NCBI RefSeq assembly: GCF_029223485.1
Contig: NZ_JARHTP010000004.1
Span: forward strand, 1 to 64,000
Origin: Streptomyces coacervatus
Lineage (GTDB): Bacteria > Actinomycetota > Actinomycetes > Streptomycetales > Streptomycetaceae
DNA: 64,000 nt
Direction: 5' to 3'
Shown here: positions 32,700-42,952 of the stretch, one piece after another
Position numbering within the stretch: the first letter of the stretch is position 1
Layout: each line of letters begins with the position of its first letter
Program-made: the position numbers and the translations under genes
The notes under the pieces: model-generated
Told to the model about the DNA's origin: nothing
Databases searched by the model: none
Seen by the model: the letters and a program-made list of their open reading frames with translations, nothing else

Positions 32700-34168
32700 C
32701 CGCCACGCAGACACCGGGCAGGGGCGAGCGCGTCGCCGACTGGCTCGACGGGCGCCTCGGCATCCACTCGCTCGGCCGGAAGTACCTGCGCAAGGTGTTC
32801 CCGGACCACTGGTCGTTCCTGCTCGGCGAGATCTGCCTCTACAGCTTCGTCGTGCTGATCCTCACCGGCGTGTACCTCACTCTCTTCTTCCATCCGTCGA
32901 TGAACGAGGTGACGTACCACGGCAGTTATGTCCCGCTCAACGGCATCCGGATGTCCGAGGCGTACGCCTCCACGCTGCACATCAGCTTCGACGTGCGCGG
33001 CGGGCTGCTGATCCGGCAGCTGCACCACTGGGCGGCGCTGGTCTTCGTCGCCGGGATGCTGACGCACATGATGCGGCACTTCTTCACGGGTTCGTTCCGC
33101 AAGCCCCGTGAGATCAACTGGCTGTTCGGCTGGCTGCTGCTGTTCCTCGGCCTGTTCGAGGGCCTGTTCGGCTACTCGCTGCCGGACGACCTGCTGTCGG
33201 GCACGGGCCTGCGCTTCGTCAACGGCGCCCTGCTGTCGGTGCCGATCGTCGGAACGTACCTCTCGATGTTCCTGTTCGGCGGCGAGTTCCCCGGTCACGA
33301 CATCGTGGCGCGCTTCTACTCCCTGCATATCCTGCTGATCCCCGGCATCATGGCGGCGCTCGTCGTGGCGCACCTCATCCTGGTCGTCTACCACAAGCAC
33401 ACTCAGTTCGCGGGGCCCGGGCGGACCGAACGCAACGTCATAGGCACGCCGTTCATGCCGGTGTACCTGGCGAAGGCGGGCGGCTTCTTCTTCCTGGTCT
33501 TCGGCGCGCTCACGATGATCGCGGCCGTGGCGACGATCAACCCGGTCTGGGTGTACGGCCCCTTCCGCCCGGACCAGGTGTCCACGGGCGCGCAGCCCGA
33601 CTGGTATCTGGGCTTCGCCGAGGGCCTGGTCCGGGTCATGCCGGGCTGGGAGATCACGCTGTGGGGGCACACCCTGGTCCTGGGGGTCCTGATCCCGATC
33701 GTGGTCTTCCCGCTCCTCCTCGTCTTCATCGGGGTCTATCCCTTCCTGGAGGCCCGGGTGACCGGCGACAGACGCGAACACCACCTCCTCGACCGCCCGC
33801 GCAACCGCCCCGTCCGCACGGCGATCGGTGCGGTCTGGATCAGCCTCTATCTGATCCTGTTGGCGGGCGGCGGCAACGACATCGTGGCAACCCGTCTGCA
33901 CCTGTCCATCAACACGGTCACCTGGACGGTCCGGGTCGCGGTGTTCGTCCTCCCGGTGGTCGTCTTCGTCGTCACCCGGCGCATCTGTCTGGGCCTCCAA
34001 CTCCGGGACAGGGAGCTGGTGTTGCACGGCCGGGAGACCGGTCTGATCAAGCGGCTGCCGCACGGCGAGTACGTCGAGGTGCACCAGCCGCTCGACCAGG
34101 CCGAGCTGCACACCCTCACCGCCCACAAGCGGCCGGGTGAGCTCGTGGAGCGGGAACCTCAGCCCTGA
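32696..34168 (+). CDS. Orphan cytochrome b (QcrB-like) subunit
   Basis: The 490-residue membrane protein has about nine helices and cytochrome b features: haem-ligand His pairs around [21 protein letters not shown] / [11 protein letters not shown] and [17 protein letters not shown], and a PDWYLGF segment in place of the PEWY Qo motif. QcrB normally belongs to the qcrCAB cluster of the bc1 complex; here no cytochrome c or Rieske gene is near. It is translationally coupled to the ECF41 sigma gene. The protein is shorter at its C-terminus than typical Streptomyces QcrB. It could replace QcrB under stress or form another quinol-linked complex. Confidence 0.85.
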   Translation: MTATQTPGRGERVADWLDGRLGIHSLGRKYLRKVFPDHWSFLLGEICLYSFVVLILTGVYLTLFFHPSMNEVTYHGSYVPLNGIRMSEAYASTLHISFDVRGGLLIRQLHHWAALVFVAGMLTHMMRHFFTGSFRKPREINWLFGWLLLFLGLFEGLFGYSLPDDLLSGTGLRFVNGALLSVPIVGTYLSMFLFGGEFPGHDIVARFYSLHILLIPGIMAALVVAHLILVVYHKHTQFAGPGRTERNVIGTPFMPVYLAKAGGFFFLVFGALTMIAAVATINPVWVYGPFRPDQVSTGAQPDWYLGFAEGLVRVMPGWEITLWGHTLVLGVLIPIVVFPLLLVFIGVYPFLEARVTGDRREHHLLDRPRNRPVRTAIGAVWISLYLILLAGGGNDIVATRLHLSINTVTWTVRVAVFVLPVVVFVVTRRICLGLQLRDRELVLHGRETGLIKRLPHGEYVEVHQPLDQAELHTLTAHKRPGELVEREPQP

Positions 34169-36402
34169 TCCGCCACAAAGGACGCCATCCGGGACAGGGC
34201 CGCGTTCCAGTTGATGGCCGTCTCGTTCGTCGACCAGGACTGGATGTCGTCGATGTAGCAGAACTGCCCGACACAGCCCTGGAGTTTGCTCTGTGCGTAG
34301 GGATCCTGGATGGACGAGTTGGGCCCGCCCGCCAGGGTTCCGTGCGGCGGGTTCGGCAGGTTCGGGTCGAGTTCGTGGGCGTACCAACGGCTGTGCTGGT
34401 TGTGGGAGTTGACCTCGCCGTAGCCGGTGACGTACGAGATGTTCAGCGCGTTTCGGCCCAGGATGTAGTCCATGCTCTGGATCGCGCCGTCACGGTACTT
34501 CGAGGCGCCCGTGATGTCGTACGCCGTGGCGAGGACGACGCCGTTGTTCAGTATCTGGTGGCTGGAGCCCCAGTCGTAGACGTTGCCGTCGGGCGCGTAC
34601 GGCATGCCGTACGGCTGTGACTTCAGCGTCGCGAGATAGCGGTCGGCGCCCGCGACGACCGACCGGCGCACCTTGTCCCGGCCGGGCAGTTTGCTCGGCA
34701 CCGTCGCCAGGTCGAGGCGCCCGGCAGCGGCCGTCCTGCCCCAGTCGAAGCCGAGCGGGCCGAAGATGTCGGCGGTGTTCACCGGGGAGTTGAGCACGTA
34801 GTCCGCGAACTGCTTCTCCCCCGTGGTGAGATACAGCTCCGCCGCCGCCCAGTAGAACTCGTCGGTGGCGTTGGTGTCGTCGTAGGTTCCACCACCGGTG
34901 CCGTCGCTCGCGGAGGCGTACATCGCGGGATGCGCGAGCGCCGCCGACCAGGCCCTGCGGGCGGCCGTCAGCGCCTTCGCCGCGAAGGCGCGGTCGTAGG
35001 GCAGGTACAGGCGGGCCGCCTGGGCTGCCGTGGCCGCCAGGTTGAGGGTCGCCTGGGTGGACGGCGGGTGCAGTTCGCGCTTCTGCGGGTCGGCGCCGGG
35101 CAGCAGGGGCAGGCCGGTCCACTGCGCGTCGTGGATCTTGTGATGCGCCATGCCGGCCAGCGGCTGCCCGTCGGGCACCTGCATCTTCAGCAGGAACTCC
35201 AGCTCCCAGCGGGCCTCGTCGAGTATGTCGGGCACCTTGTTCCCGCTCTCGGGGATGGCGAGGGTGCCGTCGCGCAGTCTCTCCGACTCCCCTGTGCGGG
35301 CGAGCAGTTCGCGCTCGTAGGTGCTCAGCAGCTCCCAGGTGGCGATGCCGCCGTTGACGACGTACTTGCCGTGGTCGCCGGCGTCGTACCAGCCGCCGGA
35401 GACGTCGAGGGTGTAGTCGCACACGCCCGGCTGGCAGGGGACGTGGGAATCGCCTTGGTTCGGCGCCACGTCGACGTGCCCGGCGGCCCGGCCGTACCCC
35501 GGACGCAGGTCGTCGCGGATCGCGATGCCGCTGCGCTGCGTGTAGTAGTACTTCACCGAGTCGAGCCGCAGTTGCTCGTAGGCGCTGCTGCCGATGTCGA
35601 ACGGGCGGCTGGTCTCCCCGTCGGCGACCAGCGTGAAGCCCTTGCCCTGCCTGCGATAGTCACCGAAGTCGATCGAGTGGACGTTCTGCCCGGAGGAGAC
35701 GTCGACGCCGCGCGGCACGGTCCAGCCGTGGGCGACCGTCGTACCGTCGGCGTCCTTGAGCTGCCAGGGCAGTTTCGCGGTGGCGTCGGTGACGAGGGTG
35801 GCGTTCTTGGGGCCGGAGGGCAGATAGGCGACCTGGTTGACGCGCACCCGCGGTCCGGTGTCCGGCTGGTACACCTCGGGCGGGACACCGCCGAGCAGCG
35901 ATATGTCGTCCATGCAGAACCGCCAGGGGTCCGCACTGCCACCGGTCTGGAAGGCGACCTGGCCCTGGGTGGTGTCGACGGGCGAGGTGAAGGTGTACGA
36001 GTAGGTGTCGCCGGAGACGCTCAGCTGCGGGCTCACCTCGAAATAGGTGCTGTACGGCGCCACTTGGAGGCCCACGACCGCCCGCACCACATGCCCTTCG
36101 GGCGAACCGGTCGCGGTGAAGCTGAACTTGTACGACTGCCCCTTCACCAGGGTGACGTCGTTCTGGCCGACGGCGGCGTCCCAGCGGTTGGCGGTGCCGC
36201 CCGGTACATCCGCGCAGAGTTTGCCGCCGGACAGGCCGGCGCTGATGTTGGTGGTCGTCCACCAGGGGTCGATGGCGGTGTCGAAGGTGCCGTTCTTGAG
36301 CTGCTCGACCTCGTCGGCGGCTGCCGGACCGGCCGGGACTCCGGTAAGTGCCGTCCCCAACAGGGCCGTCAGGGCGAACAGGACGGTTCTGCGTCGTTTC
36401 AC
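34159..36402 (-). CDS. Secreted GH9 endoglucanase (cellulase) with N-terminal CBM
   Basis: The 747-residue protein has a signal peptide (about 1-29), a CBM4/9-like carbohydrate module (about 30-170), an Ig-like CelD_N domain (about 188-270) and a GH9 catalytic domain (about 280-747). The catalytic acids are seen in [16 protein letters not shown] (Asp pair) and [13 protein letters not shown] (acid Glu); the HSRWYAHE segment is the family His motif. It hydrolyses beta-1,4-glucan chains. GTG 36402 has GAGGAG seven bases upstream. A perfect CebR-type operator lies 53 bases before the start. The 3' end overlaps the cytochrome b gene by 10 bases. Confidence 0.92.
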   Translation of the reverse strand: MKRRRTVLFALTALLGTALTGVPAGPAAADEVEQLKNGTFDTAIDPWWTTTNISAGLSGGKLCADVPGGTANRWDAAVGQNDVTLVKGQSYKFSFTATGSPEGHVVRAVVGLQVAPYSTYFEVSPQLSVSGDTYSYTFTSPVDTTQGQVAFQTGGSADPWRFCMDDISLLGGVPPEVYQPDTGPRVRVNQVAYLPSGPKNATLVTDATAKLPWQLKDADGTTVAHGWTVPRGVDVSSGQNVHSIDFGDYRRQGKGFTLVADGETSRPFDIGSSAYEQLRLDSVKYYYTQRSGIAIRDDLRPGYGRAAGHVDVAPNQGDSHVPCQPGVCDYTLDVSGGWYDAGDHGKYVVNGGIATWELLSTYERELLARTGESERLRDGTLAIPESGNKVPDILDEARWELEFLLKMQVPDGQPLAGMAHHKIHDAQWTGLPLLPGADPQKRELHPPSTQATLNLAATAAQAARLYLPYDRAFAAKALTAARRAWSAALAHPAMYASASDGTGGGTYDDTNATDEFYWAAAELYLTTGEKQFADYVLNSPVNTADIFGPLGFDWGRTAAAGRLDLATVPSKLPGRDKVRRSVVAGADRYLATLKSQPYGMPYAPDGNVYDWGSSHQILNNGVVLATAYDITGASKYRDGAIQSMDYILGRNALNISYVTGYGEVNSHNQHSRWYAHELDPNLPNPPHGTLAGGPNSSIQDPYAQSKLQGCVGQFCYIDDIQSWSTNETAINWNAALSRMASFVADQG

Positions 36403-36454
36403 GTCTGGGCTCCTCGGGCTGAGGTACGGGTGACGCTCGCCGACCACAACGTGG

Positions 36455-36468
36455 TGGGAGCGCTCCCA
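36455..36468. promoter_or_regulatory. CebR-type operator
   Basis: TGGGAGCGCTCCCA is the perfect 14-bp palindrome known as the CebR binding site in Streptomyces cellulase genes. CebR, a LacI-family repressor, releases it when cello-oligosaccharides enter the cell. It lies upstream of the GH9 gene. Confidence 0.88.
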
Positions 36469-36558
36469 GATGCGGACGCAGCTCATGCTTGTTCGCGCCA
36501 TGACACTCCGTCAACGGTCCGGACGGGACTGGTTTCCCGCCCGGACCGCTACGGCTGC

Positions 36559-39500
36559 TCAGCCGCCCGGCGCCGCCAACTTGCTGATCCGTACGGCCCC
36601 TGGGACTTCGCCCGGGTGGGCGCTGGTCAGCGTGAGCCGCAGACGGGAGCCGCGCGCCGCGTCGAAGGTGAGGACCGTCGGCGCGTCCGAGGCGGTGGCC
36701 CAGTCGACGGCCGCTCCGGTGACGGGCACATACCGGTGGCCGTCCCAAAGGGCCGCCTCGACGGACGCGGGCAGGCTGTGCGTCGCGTCAACAGTGAAGG
36801 AGATCTCCACCCGGTCGAAGCTCCGGGCCCGCCCGAAGTCCACCGAGACCCAGTCCGCTTTCCGTGCACCGTTGAAGGCGGGCAGCAGGGCCGTGGCCGA
36901 CTTGGCGAAGGCGTTGGACCAGCCGGTGGCCGCATCGCCGTCGAGCATCGCGGCGGGCAGGGTGTCCGGGCGCCCGGAGTAACTGGCGTCCGCGTACGGG
37001 TAGTTCGGGGGCGCCGGGAGGTCCGGTGCGAACGCGGCCGCCGGGGTGGTCGCGACCGACCGGGCGGGCGTGGTGCGCACGGTCGCCGTGCCCGTCCGCA
37101 GGCCCTCGGCGCGCGCAGTCACCTTCAGGGTGCCGGCCTTTGTGCCGGAGCGTACGACGGCAAGGGCCTTGCCGTGGAAGGCGGTACGGGTGGTGGCCTG
37201 GTAGCGCTCGGCGCTCTCCTCCCGGCCGTTGTCGAGCCCCGCGAGGGATCCGCCCGTCACGTCGAAGGTGATCAGGTGCTCGGCGTCGGGCACCACCACA
37301 CCATGGGCGTCGACGACGTCCGCGGTCACGAAGGCCAGCGAACGCCCGTCCGCGGCCAGGGACTTGCGGTCGGCGGTGAGCCGTACGGCATGCGGCTCGC
37401 CCGCCGTACGCAGCACATCGGTGGCGACCACCTTGCCGTCGCTGCGGGCCACCGCCTTCAACTCGCCCGGCTGGAAGGGCACTTTCCAGATCAGGTGGAG
37501 CTTGCCCGCGCTGCCGTTCGGGCTGGTGTAACTGCCGGGGTAGGAGCCGGTGGTGACGGTCTTGTCGTCGCCGGTGGCCTCCGTGGTCTCCAGATACGTA
37601 CGCCCGTCCGTGGTCTTCTTCGTGTCGAAGGTGCGCGTGCCGAGGGACTTTCCGTTGAGGAACAGCTCGACGGTGTCGACGTTGGAGTACGCCCACACCT
37701 CGACCGTGTCGCCCTCCTCATGGTTCCAGCTCATGGGCAGCAGATGGACCATGGGCTCGCTGATCCACTGGCTCTGGAACAGGTAGTACATGTCCTTGGG
37801 GAATCCGGCCGTGTCGACCGCGCCGAAGAAGGACGCCTTCACCGGGAAGACGTCGTACGGGGTCGGTTCGCCGATGTAGTCGATGCCGGACCAGAGGAAC
37901 TGCCCGGCGAACCACCTGCGGTCCCGGTCCTTCTTGTGGCCGTACTCACCGCTCATGGTCCAGGAGGCAAGGTTGTTGTCGTAGGAGGAAACCTCGCGCC
38001 TGCCGGGCGTCTGGTTCTCGCCGGTGTTGAGGTGCTCGGGCTCCTGGTACGAGCCGCGGGTCGAGGTCTCCGACGACGACTCGGACTCGAAGAGGAACAG
38101 CTTGGGGTATTTGGCGTGCAGTGCGTCCACCGACTTGGCGGTGTTGTAGTTGAGACCGAGGCCGTCCAGCTTGGCCAGCATGAGGTCGGCCGCGGAGCCG
38201 GTGGCGGGCACCGAGTGGTACTTGTTCGAGCCGATGACGACCGGCCGGGTGTCGTCCGCCGCCTTGATGGCAGCGATGATCCGGTCCGCCATGGCCAGCC
38301 CGGCGGTGGAGGTGGAGTCGGGGATCTCGTTGCCGATGGACCACAGGACGACGGCGGGCGAGTTGCGGGCCGCGAGGACCATCTCGGTGGCGTCCTTCTC
38401 GCACCACTCGTCGAAGAAGCGGCCGTAGTCGTACTTCGTCTTGCCGGTCCGCCAGCAGTCGAAGGCCTCCACCATCATGACGATGCCCAGCTCCTCGCAG
38501 ACCTCGATGATCTGCGGCGAGGGCGGGTTGTGGGAGGTGCGGAAGGCGTTGACGCCCATGGACTTCATGATGGTCATCTGCCGGCGCACCGCGTCGATGC
38601 TGATCGCGGCACCGAGCGCGCCCTGGTCGTGGTGCAGGTCGACGCCCTTGATCTTGGTGTGGGCGCCGTTGAGGTGGAAGCCCTCGTCGGGGTCGAAGCG
38701 GTAGGTGCGGATGCCGAAGGTGGTGCGGTAGGTGTCGACCGTCCTGCCGCCGACGCTCAGTTCGGACTCAAGGGTGTAGCGGTGCGGGGCCGCCAGATCC
38801 CACAACTTGGGCCTGGGAACGGTGAGTTCGTGGGTTTCGGCCGTCTTGTCGGTGACAGCGACCGTGGTGGCCGTGCGGGCCACCGCACGTCCGTCGGAAT
38901 CCTTGACCGTCGAGCGGATCTCGACCTGGCTCGCGGCGCCGGACTCGTTCACCACCGAGGTCCGTACGCGTACGACGGCCCGCTCGTCGGAGATGTCCGG
39001 TGTGGTGACATAGGTGCCCCAGCGTTCGACGTGCACCGGTTCGGTGACGACCAGGCGGGCCTCGCGGTAGATGCCGCTGCCCGAGTACCAGCGACTGCTG
39101 GGCAGCTGGTTCTGCACCTTGACGGCGATCACGTTCTCGGTGCTGCCGTCGGTGTGCAGCAGGTCGGTGAGGTCCAGGGCGAAGCCGGTGTAGCCGTAGG
39201 GGTGCCGGCCGGCCTGGGTGCCGTTGCAGTAGACGTAGGAGTCCATGTAGACGCCGTCGAACTCCACCGAGATCCGCTTGCCGGCGAAGTCGGGCGGCAG
39301 GGTGAAGGCGAGGCGGTACCAGCCGAGGCCGCCGGGGAAGAAGCCGGTGCCGCTGGTGGTGCCGTGCTCGGTGGTCGGGGTCTGCTCGATGCTCCAGTCG
39401 TGCGGGACCGCGACCTCGCGCCAGGCCGAGTCGTCGTAGCCGGGGTCGGCGGCCTGTGCGTAGGCGCCGGTCGGGTCGGTGATCCCGCCCGGGTTGACCA

Positions 39501-39654
39501 GCGCGAAGCGCCAGCCGTCGCGCAGGGCGACGCTGCGGCGGCCGGATCCGCCCGCGGCGGCCTCGGCGGCGCGGGCCACCGGGGTGCCGAGAAGCGCCCC
39601 GGCCGCGGGCGCTGCGGTGGTGGCGATCAGGACCGATCTTCGAGTCACTGTCAT
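36559..39654 (-). CDS. Tat-exported GH2 beta-galactosidase-like glycosidase
   Basis: The 1031-residue protein has a twin-arginine signal (TRRSVLIATTAAPAAGALLG, about 4-29), a GH2 sugar-binding domain (about 40-210), an Ig-like GH2 domain (about 215-315) and a TIM barrel (about 320-610) with acid/base Glu in SIGNEIP and probable nucleophile Glu in LFESESSSE. DUF4982/Ig-like modules follow (about 690-870), and a discoidin/CBM32-like domain ends the protein (about 880-1025). It would release terminal beta-galactosyl or related residues outside the cell. The start has GGGGGAG six bases upstream. No CebR-type box is seen near its start. Confidence 0.88.
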   Translation of the reverse strand: MTVTRRSVLIATTAAPAAGALLGTPVARAAEAAAGGSGRRSVALRDGWRFALVNPGGITDPTGAYAQAADPGYDDSAWREVAVPHDWSIEQTPTTEHGTTSGTGFFPGGLGWYRLAFTLPPDFAGKRISVEFDGVYMDSYVYCNGTQAGRHPYGYTGFALDLTDLLHTDGSTENVIAVKVQNQLPSSRWYSGSGIYREARLVVTEPVHVERWGTYVTTPDISDERAVVRVRTSVVNESGAASQVEIRSTVKDSDGRAVARTATTVAVTDKTAETHELTVPRPKLWDLAAPHRYTLESELSVGGRTVDTYRTTFGIRTYRFDPDEGFHLNGAHTKIKGVDLHHDQGALGAAISIDAVRRQMTIMKSMGVNAFRTSHNPPSPQIIEVCEELGIVMMVEAFDCWRTGKTKYDYGRFFDEWCEKDATEMVLAARNSPAVVLWSIGNEIPDSTSTAGLAMADRIIAAIKAADDTRPVVIGSNKYHSVPATGSAADLMLAKLDGLGLNYNTAKSVDALHAKYPKLFLFESESSSETSTRGSYQEPEHLNTGENQTPGRREVSSYDNNLASWTMSGEYGHKKDRDRRWFAGQFLWSGIDYIGEPTPYDVFPVKASFFGAVDTAGFPKDMYYLFQSQWISEPMVHLLPMSWNHEEGDTVEVWAYSNVDTVELFLNGKSLGTRTFDTKKTTDGRTYLETTEATGDDKTVTTGSYPGSYTSPNGSAGKLHLIWKVPFQPGELKAVARSDGKVVATDVLRTAGEPHAVRLTADRKSLAADGRSLAFVTADVVDAHGVVVPDAEHLITFDVTGGSLAGLDNGREESAERYQATTRTAFHGKALAVVRSGTKAGTLKVTARAEGLRTGTATVRTTPARSVATTPAAAFAPDLPAPPNYPYADASYSGRPDTLPAAMLDGDAATGWSNAFAKSATALLPAFNGARKADWVSVDFGRARSFDRVEISFTVDATHSLPASVEAALWDGHRYVPVTGAAVDWATASDAPTVLTFDAARGSRLRLTLTSAHPGEVPGAVRISKLAAPGG

Positions 39655-39911
39655 GGCGGCTCCCCCTCGTCAGGGCCCAGAAGTACTCACAACTGATCGT
39701 GAACAAACAGATTCTGACGCGGCGCCACACCGGGCCGTCAAGGGTGCGGGAGTGCCCATCTGCCCCACGGGTCACAACGGCCTGATTTCCCCCTTGACCG
39801 GGCCTGCGCGCGCCCGAGGGGGTTCGAGTCCGTGCGGGTCGCCGACGGACTAGGCTTGGAACTCAAGTGACCCGGCGGTTCACTGTGAGTGTTCGCGATG
39901 GAGTGGCGACG

Positions 39912-42284
39912 ATGAGCCCGGAGTATCCGTTCGACGATGCCGCGACGGCGCGGGCCGTCCTCGATGAATCCGGCACGCTTGTCGAGTGGAACGCCGGTGC
40001 GGAGCGGCTGCTGGGCTGGCCGGCCGCCGACGTCGTGGGCCGGCCGGCCGGGAATCTGCTGGCCGGCCAGGGGGCCGCGGTGCCCGCGGGGTCCCGCTGG
40101 GCCGACACCGTCGCGCTGCGGCACCGGGACGGCCGCGAGGTGTCCGTGTGGCTGCTCGCCCACCATCGGCGGGCACAGGACGGCGCTCCCGGCGGCTGGC
40201 TCGTCGTCACTCCGCTGGAGATCGGCGGCTCGGCCTCCCCCGACGACCCGCTGGCCACGGCCGCGCTCATCCAGTCCCCGTGTGCCGTCGCCGTGTACGA
40301 CGAGCGGCTGCGGCTGCGCCGGGTCAACGACGCGATGGCCGACGTGATCGGGCTGCCCGAGGACCGCATCCAGGGACTGCGGCTGTCCGAGATCGGCGGC
40401 AGGGCCGAGAGCGAGGAGCTCGAGAGCCATCTGCTGCGGGTGCTCACGACCGGGCGGGCACAGGACATCCAGACGTACATGCGGACCGGCGGCGAGGACC
40501 GTGCGCACGCCTGGCTCGCCCGGATGGCCCCGGTCACGGACACACAGGGGCGGATTCGGGGAGTGTGCCTGGCCGCGCACGACTTCACCGACAACTACCT
40601 CGCCCGGGAGCGGCTGCAGCTGGTCAACGAGGCGAGCGTGCGCATCGGCTCCACCCTGGACGTCACACGTACGGCGCAGGAGCTGGCGGACGTGTGTGTG
40701 CCTGCGCTGGCCGACTTCGTCAGCGTCGACCTGCTCGATCCTGCGGAGCACGGCGGCGAGCCGGCAGAGGCCCCGACCGCACCGGTCAAACTGCGCCGGG
40801 CCGCCCACCAGTCGATCAATCCCGGCAGCCCGGAGGCCGTGGTCAAACCGGGGCAGCTCGACACCTACCCGGAGACCTCCCCGCAGGCCGCCTCACTGAT
40901 CGCGGGCCGCACGGTGGTCGCCTCGGTGCCGTCCGTCGATCTCGAGGAGTGGCTCTCCTGGGATGCGCGGCGCGTGCAGCGGGTCAAGGAGTACGGCATC
41001 CACTCCACGATGTCCGTCCCGCTGCAGGCCCGGGGGACGACGCTCGGGGTCGTGGTGTGCACGCGCTTCAGACGCCCGGACCCGTTCTCCGCGGACGACG
41101 CGCTGCTGGCCGAGGAGGTCTCCGCCCGGGCCGCCGTCTGCATCGACAACGCCCGCCGCTTCTCCCGCGAGCGGGAGACCGCCCTCGCCCTGCAGCGCAG
41201 TCTGCTGCCCCGCTCGCTGCCGCGCACCGCCGCCGTGGACGCCGCCTCGCGCTATCTGCCCGCGGCCCGGGCGGACGTGGGCGGCGACTGGTTCGACGTG
41301 ATCCCGCTCTCCGGGATGCGGGTCGCCATGGTCGTCGGGGACGTCGTCGGGCACGGCATCCAGGCCTCGGCCACCATGGGCCGGCTGCGCACCGCCGTGC
41401 GCACCCTCGCCGACATAGACCTGGCCCCCGACGAGTTGCTGACCCACCTCGACGACCTGGTCGTCCGGCTGTCCGCGGAGGCCGGCAGCGACGGCAGCCC
41501 CGGCGAGGTCGGCGCCACCTGTCTGTACGCGGTGTACGACCCGGTGTCGCGGCGCTGCACGCTGGCCCGGGCCGGGCATCCGCCGCCGGTCGTGCTCCCG
41601 CCGGGCGGTGCACCGCAGCAGGTCGACCTGCCGGCCGGGCCGCCGCTGGGCCTCGGCGGGCTGCCGTTCGAGTCGGCCGAGCTCGAACTGCGCGAGGGCA
41701 GTGTGCTGTCGTTCTACACGGACGGGCTGATCGAGACCCGCGAGCGGGACGTGGACGCCAGTCACCAGCTGCTGTGCGAGGCCCTCGCGACGTACGCGGA
41801 CTCGCTGGACGAGACCTGCGACCGGGTGCTGCACGCCCTGCTGCCGCCCGGCGGCGCCGCCGACGACGTGGCCCTGCTGCTGGCCCGCACCCTGGGGCTG
41901 CCCGCGTCCCAGGTCGCCACCTGGCACATTCCCGCCGACCCGGCGCTCGTCTCCCCCATCCGCAAGCAGGTCGTCGAGCAGTTGGACACATGGGGGCTGC
42001 AGGAGGCGGCGTTCACCGCCGAGCTGGTGGTGAGCGAGCTCGTCACCAACGCGATCCGGTACGGCGCGCACCCCATCCGGCTGCGTCTGATCCACGACGA
42101 GGCCACGCTGATCTGCGAGGTGTCGGACACCAGCCACACGGCTCCGCACCTGCGGCGCGCGAAGACGTGGGACGAGGGCGGGCGCGGTCTTCTCCTGGTC
42201 GCGCAGCTCACCCAGCGCTGGGGTAGCCGGCACACGGCGGACGGGAAGACGATCTGGGCGGAGATCGGGCTGCTCGACGAGTAA
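39912..42284 (+). CDS. PAS-GAF-PP2C-HATPase regulatory phosphatase/kinase
   Basis: The protein (790 residues from this start) has two PAS-like domains (about 10-100 and 118-225), a GAF domain (about 230-410), a SpoIIE-type PP2C domain (about 430-630; GGDWFDVIP, GDVVGHG, SFYTDGLIE) and a C-terminal RsbW-like ATP-binding domain (about 650-785; ELVVSELVTNAIRYG N-box, DEGGRGLLLV G-box). It thus carries both the phosphatase and the anti-sigma kinase activities of a partner-switching module in one chain. ATG 39912 has GGAG eight bases upstream; the in-frame GTG at 39867 has no clear site. Confidence 0.88.
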   Translation: MSPEYPFDDAATARAVLDESGTLVEWNAGAERLLGWPAADVVGRPAGNLLAGQGAAVPAGSRWADTVALRHRDGREVSVWLLAHHRRAQDGAPGGWLVVTPLEIGGSASPDDPLATAALIQSPCAVAVYDERLRLRRVNDAMADVIGLPEDRIQGLRLSEIGGRAESEELESHLLRVLTTGRAQDIQTYMRTGGEDRAHAWLARMAPVTDTQGRIRGVCLAAHDFTDNYLARERLQLVNEASVRIGSTLDVTRTAQELADVCVPALADFVSVDLLDPAEHGGEPAEAPTAPVKLRRAAHQSINPGSPEAVVKPGQLDTYPETSPQAASLIAGRTVVASVPSVDLEEWLSWDARRVQRVKEYGIHSTMSVPLQARGTTLGVVVCTRFRRPDPFSADDALLAEEVSARAAVCIDNARRFSRERETALALQRSLLPRSLPRTAAVDAASRYLPAARADVGGDWFDVIPLSGMRVAMVVGDVVGHGIQASATMGRLRTAVRTLADIDLAPDELLTHLDDLVVRLSAEAGSDGSPGEVGATCLYAVYDPVSRRCTLARAGHPPPVVLPPGGAPQQVDLPAGPPLGLGGLPFESAELELREGSVLSFYTDGLIETRERDVDASHQLLCEALATYADSLDETCDRVLHALLPPGGAADDVALLLARTLGLPASQVATWHIPADPALVSPIRKQVVEQLDTWGLQEAAFTAELVVSELVTNAIRYGAHPIRLRLIHDEATLICEVSDTSHTAPHLRRAKTWDEGGRGLLLVAQLTQRWGSRHTADGKTIWAEIGLLDE

Positions 42285-42313
42285 CGCTCCGCGGGCTGTT
42301 CGGTGAGGGTCGT

Positions 42314-42372
42314 CTTTTGTCTCCGGGCTCGTCGTGGCTGGTCGCGCAGTTCCCCGCGCCCCTTTAGGGCGC
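42314..42372 (+). repeat. Dispersed intergenic repeat, copy 2
   Basis: Contains GTCGTGGCTGGTCGCGCAGT, then the hairpin GCGCCC-CTTTA-GGGCGC (42356-42372). It fills the gap between the phosphatase and the convergent ECF sigma gene and overlaps the sigma stop codon region, so the hairpin can serve both genes. Confidence 0.8.
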
Positions 42373-42933
42373 TTCCGTCAGCCAGGGTCTGACCTGTTTG
42401 CGGGCCTCGTGCAGGCGGGACTTGAAGGTGCCGAGTGGGATGCCGGCTCGTTCGGCCGCCTCGGCGTAGTCGAGCTGGCAGATGTCGCGGTACACCAGCG
42501 GCTCGACGAGCTGCGGGTGCTCGCGCTCCAGGCGGTCCAGTGCCTCCAGCAGGTCGAGGCGGGAGCCGGCGATGACGCTCGTGGTGCGCGGGTCGACGTG
42601 CCGTTCCGCCTCGATCGGGGCCGCCTGTTCGGCCGAGCGCCGCTTCAGTTCGCGGTACTTCTGGCGGCAGCAGTTGGCGACGACCGTGTAGAGCCAGGTG
42701 CTGAAGCGGCTGCGGCCCTGGAAGGTGGAGATCTTCCGGGCGACCTGGAGCAGGACGTCCTGCGCGGCCTCCTCGGCGTCCTCGCGGCAGGGCAGGAACC
42801 GGCCGCAGCGCCGGACGACCTCGGGCCGGATCACCTGGAGCAGGTCCTCCAGCGCCGCCGGGTCACCGGCCGCGGCGCTGCGGGCCAGGTCCTCGGTCGG
42901 TGCGACCTGGGGCTCTCCTCGGAAACGATCCAC
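42364..42933 (-). CDS. ECF-family RNA polymerase sigma factor
   Basis: The 189-residue protein has region 2 (about 30-95; GRFLPCREDAEEAAQDVLLQVARK, FSTWLYTVVANCCRQ) and region 4 (about 120-180; LDYAEAAERAGIPLGTFKSRLHEARK) of a standard ECF sigma factor. No anti-sigma gene follows. The gene is divergent from a membrane Ser/Thr kinase, with only 19 bases between start codons, which suggests joint control and possibly regulation by phosphorylation. The promoter must lie inside the kinase coding region, or both mRNAs are nearly leaderless. Confidence 0.92.
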   Translation of the reverse strand: MDRFRGEPQVAPTEDLARSAAAGDPAALEDLLQVIRPEVVRRCGRFLPCREDAEEAAQDVLLQVARKISTFQGRSRFSTWLYTVVANCCRQKYRELKRRSAEQAAPIEAERHVDPRTTSVIAGSRLDLLEALDRLEREHPQLVEPLVYRDICQLDYAEAAERAGIPLGTFKSRLHEARKQVRPWLTEAP

Positions 42934-42952
42934 GGCCAGGCATGATAGTCGT

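Noticed and set aside
34930..39696. 1588-residue open frame on the plus strand
   Set aside because: It is antisense to the GH9 and GH2 genes, both with clear catalytic motifs, and has no ribosome binding site or domain.
39655..39911. CebR-type box for the GH2 gene
   Set aside because: No TGGGAGCGCTCCCA or close variant occurs between the GH2 start and the divergent phosphatase gene.
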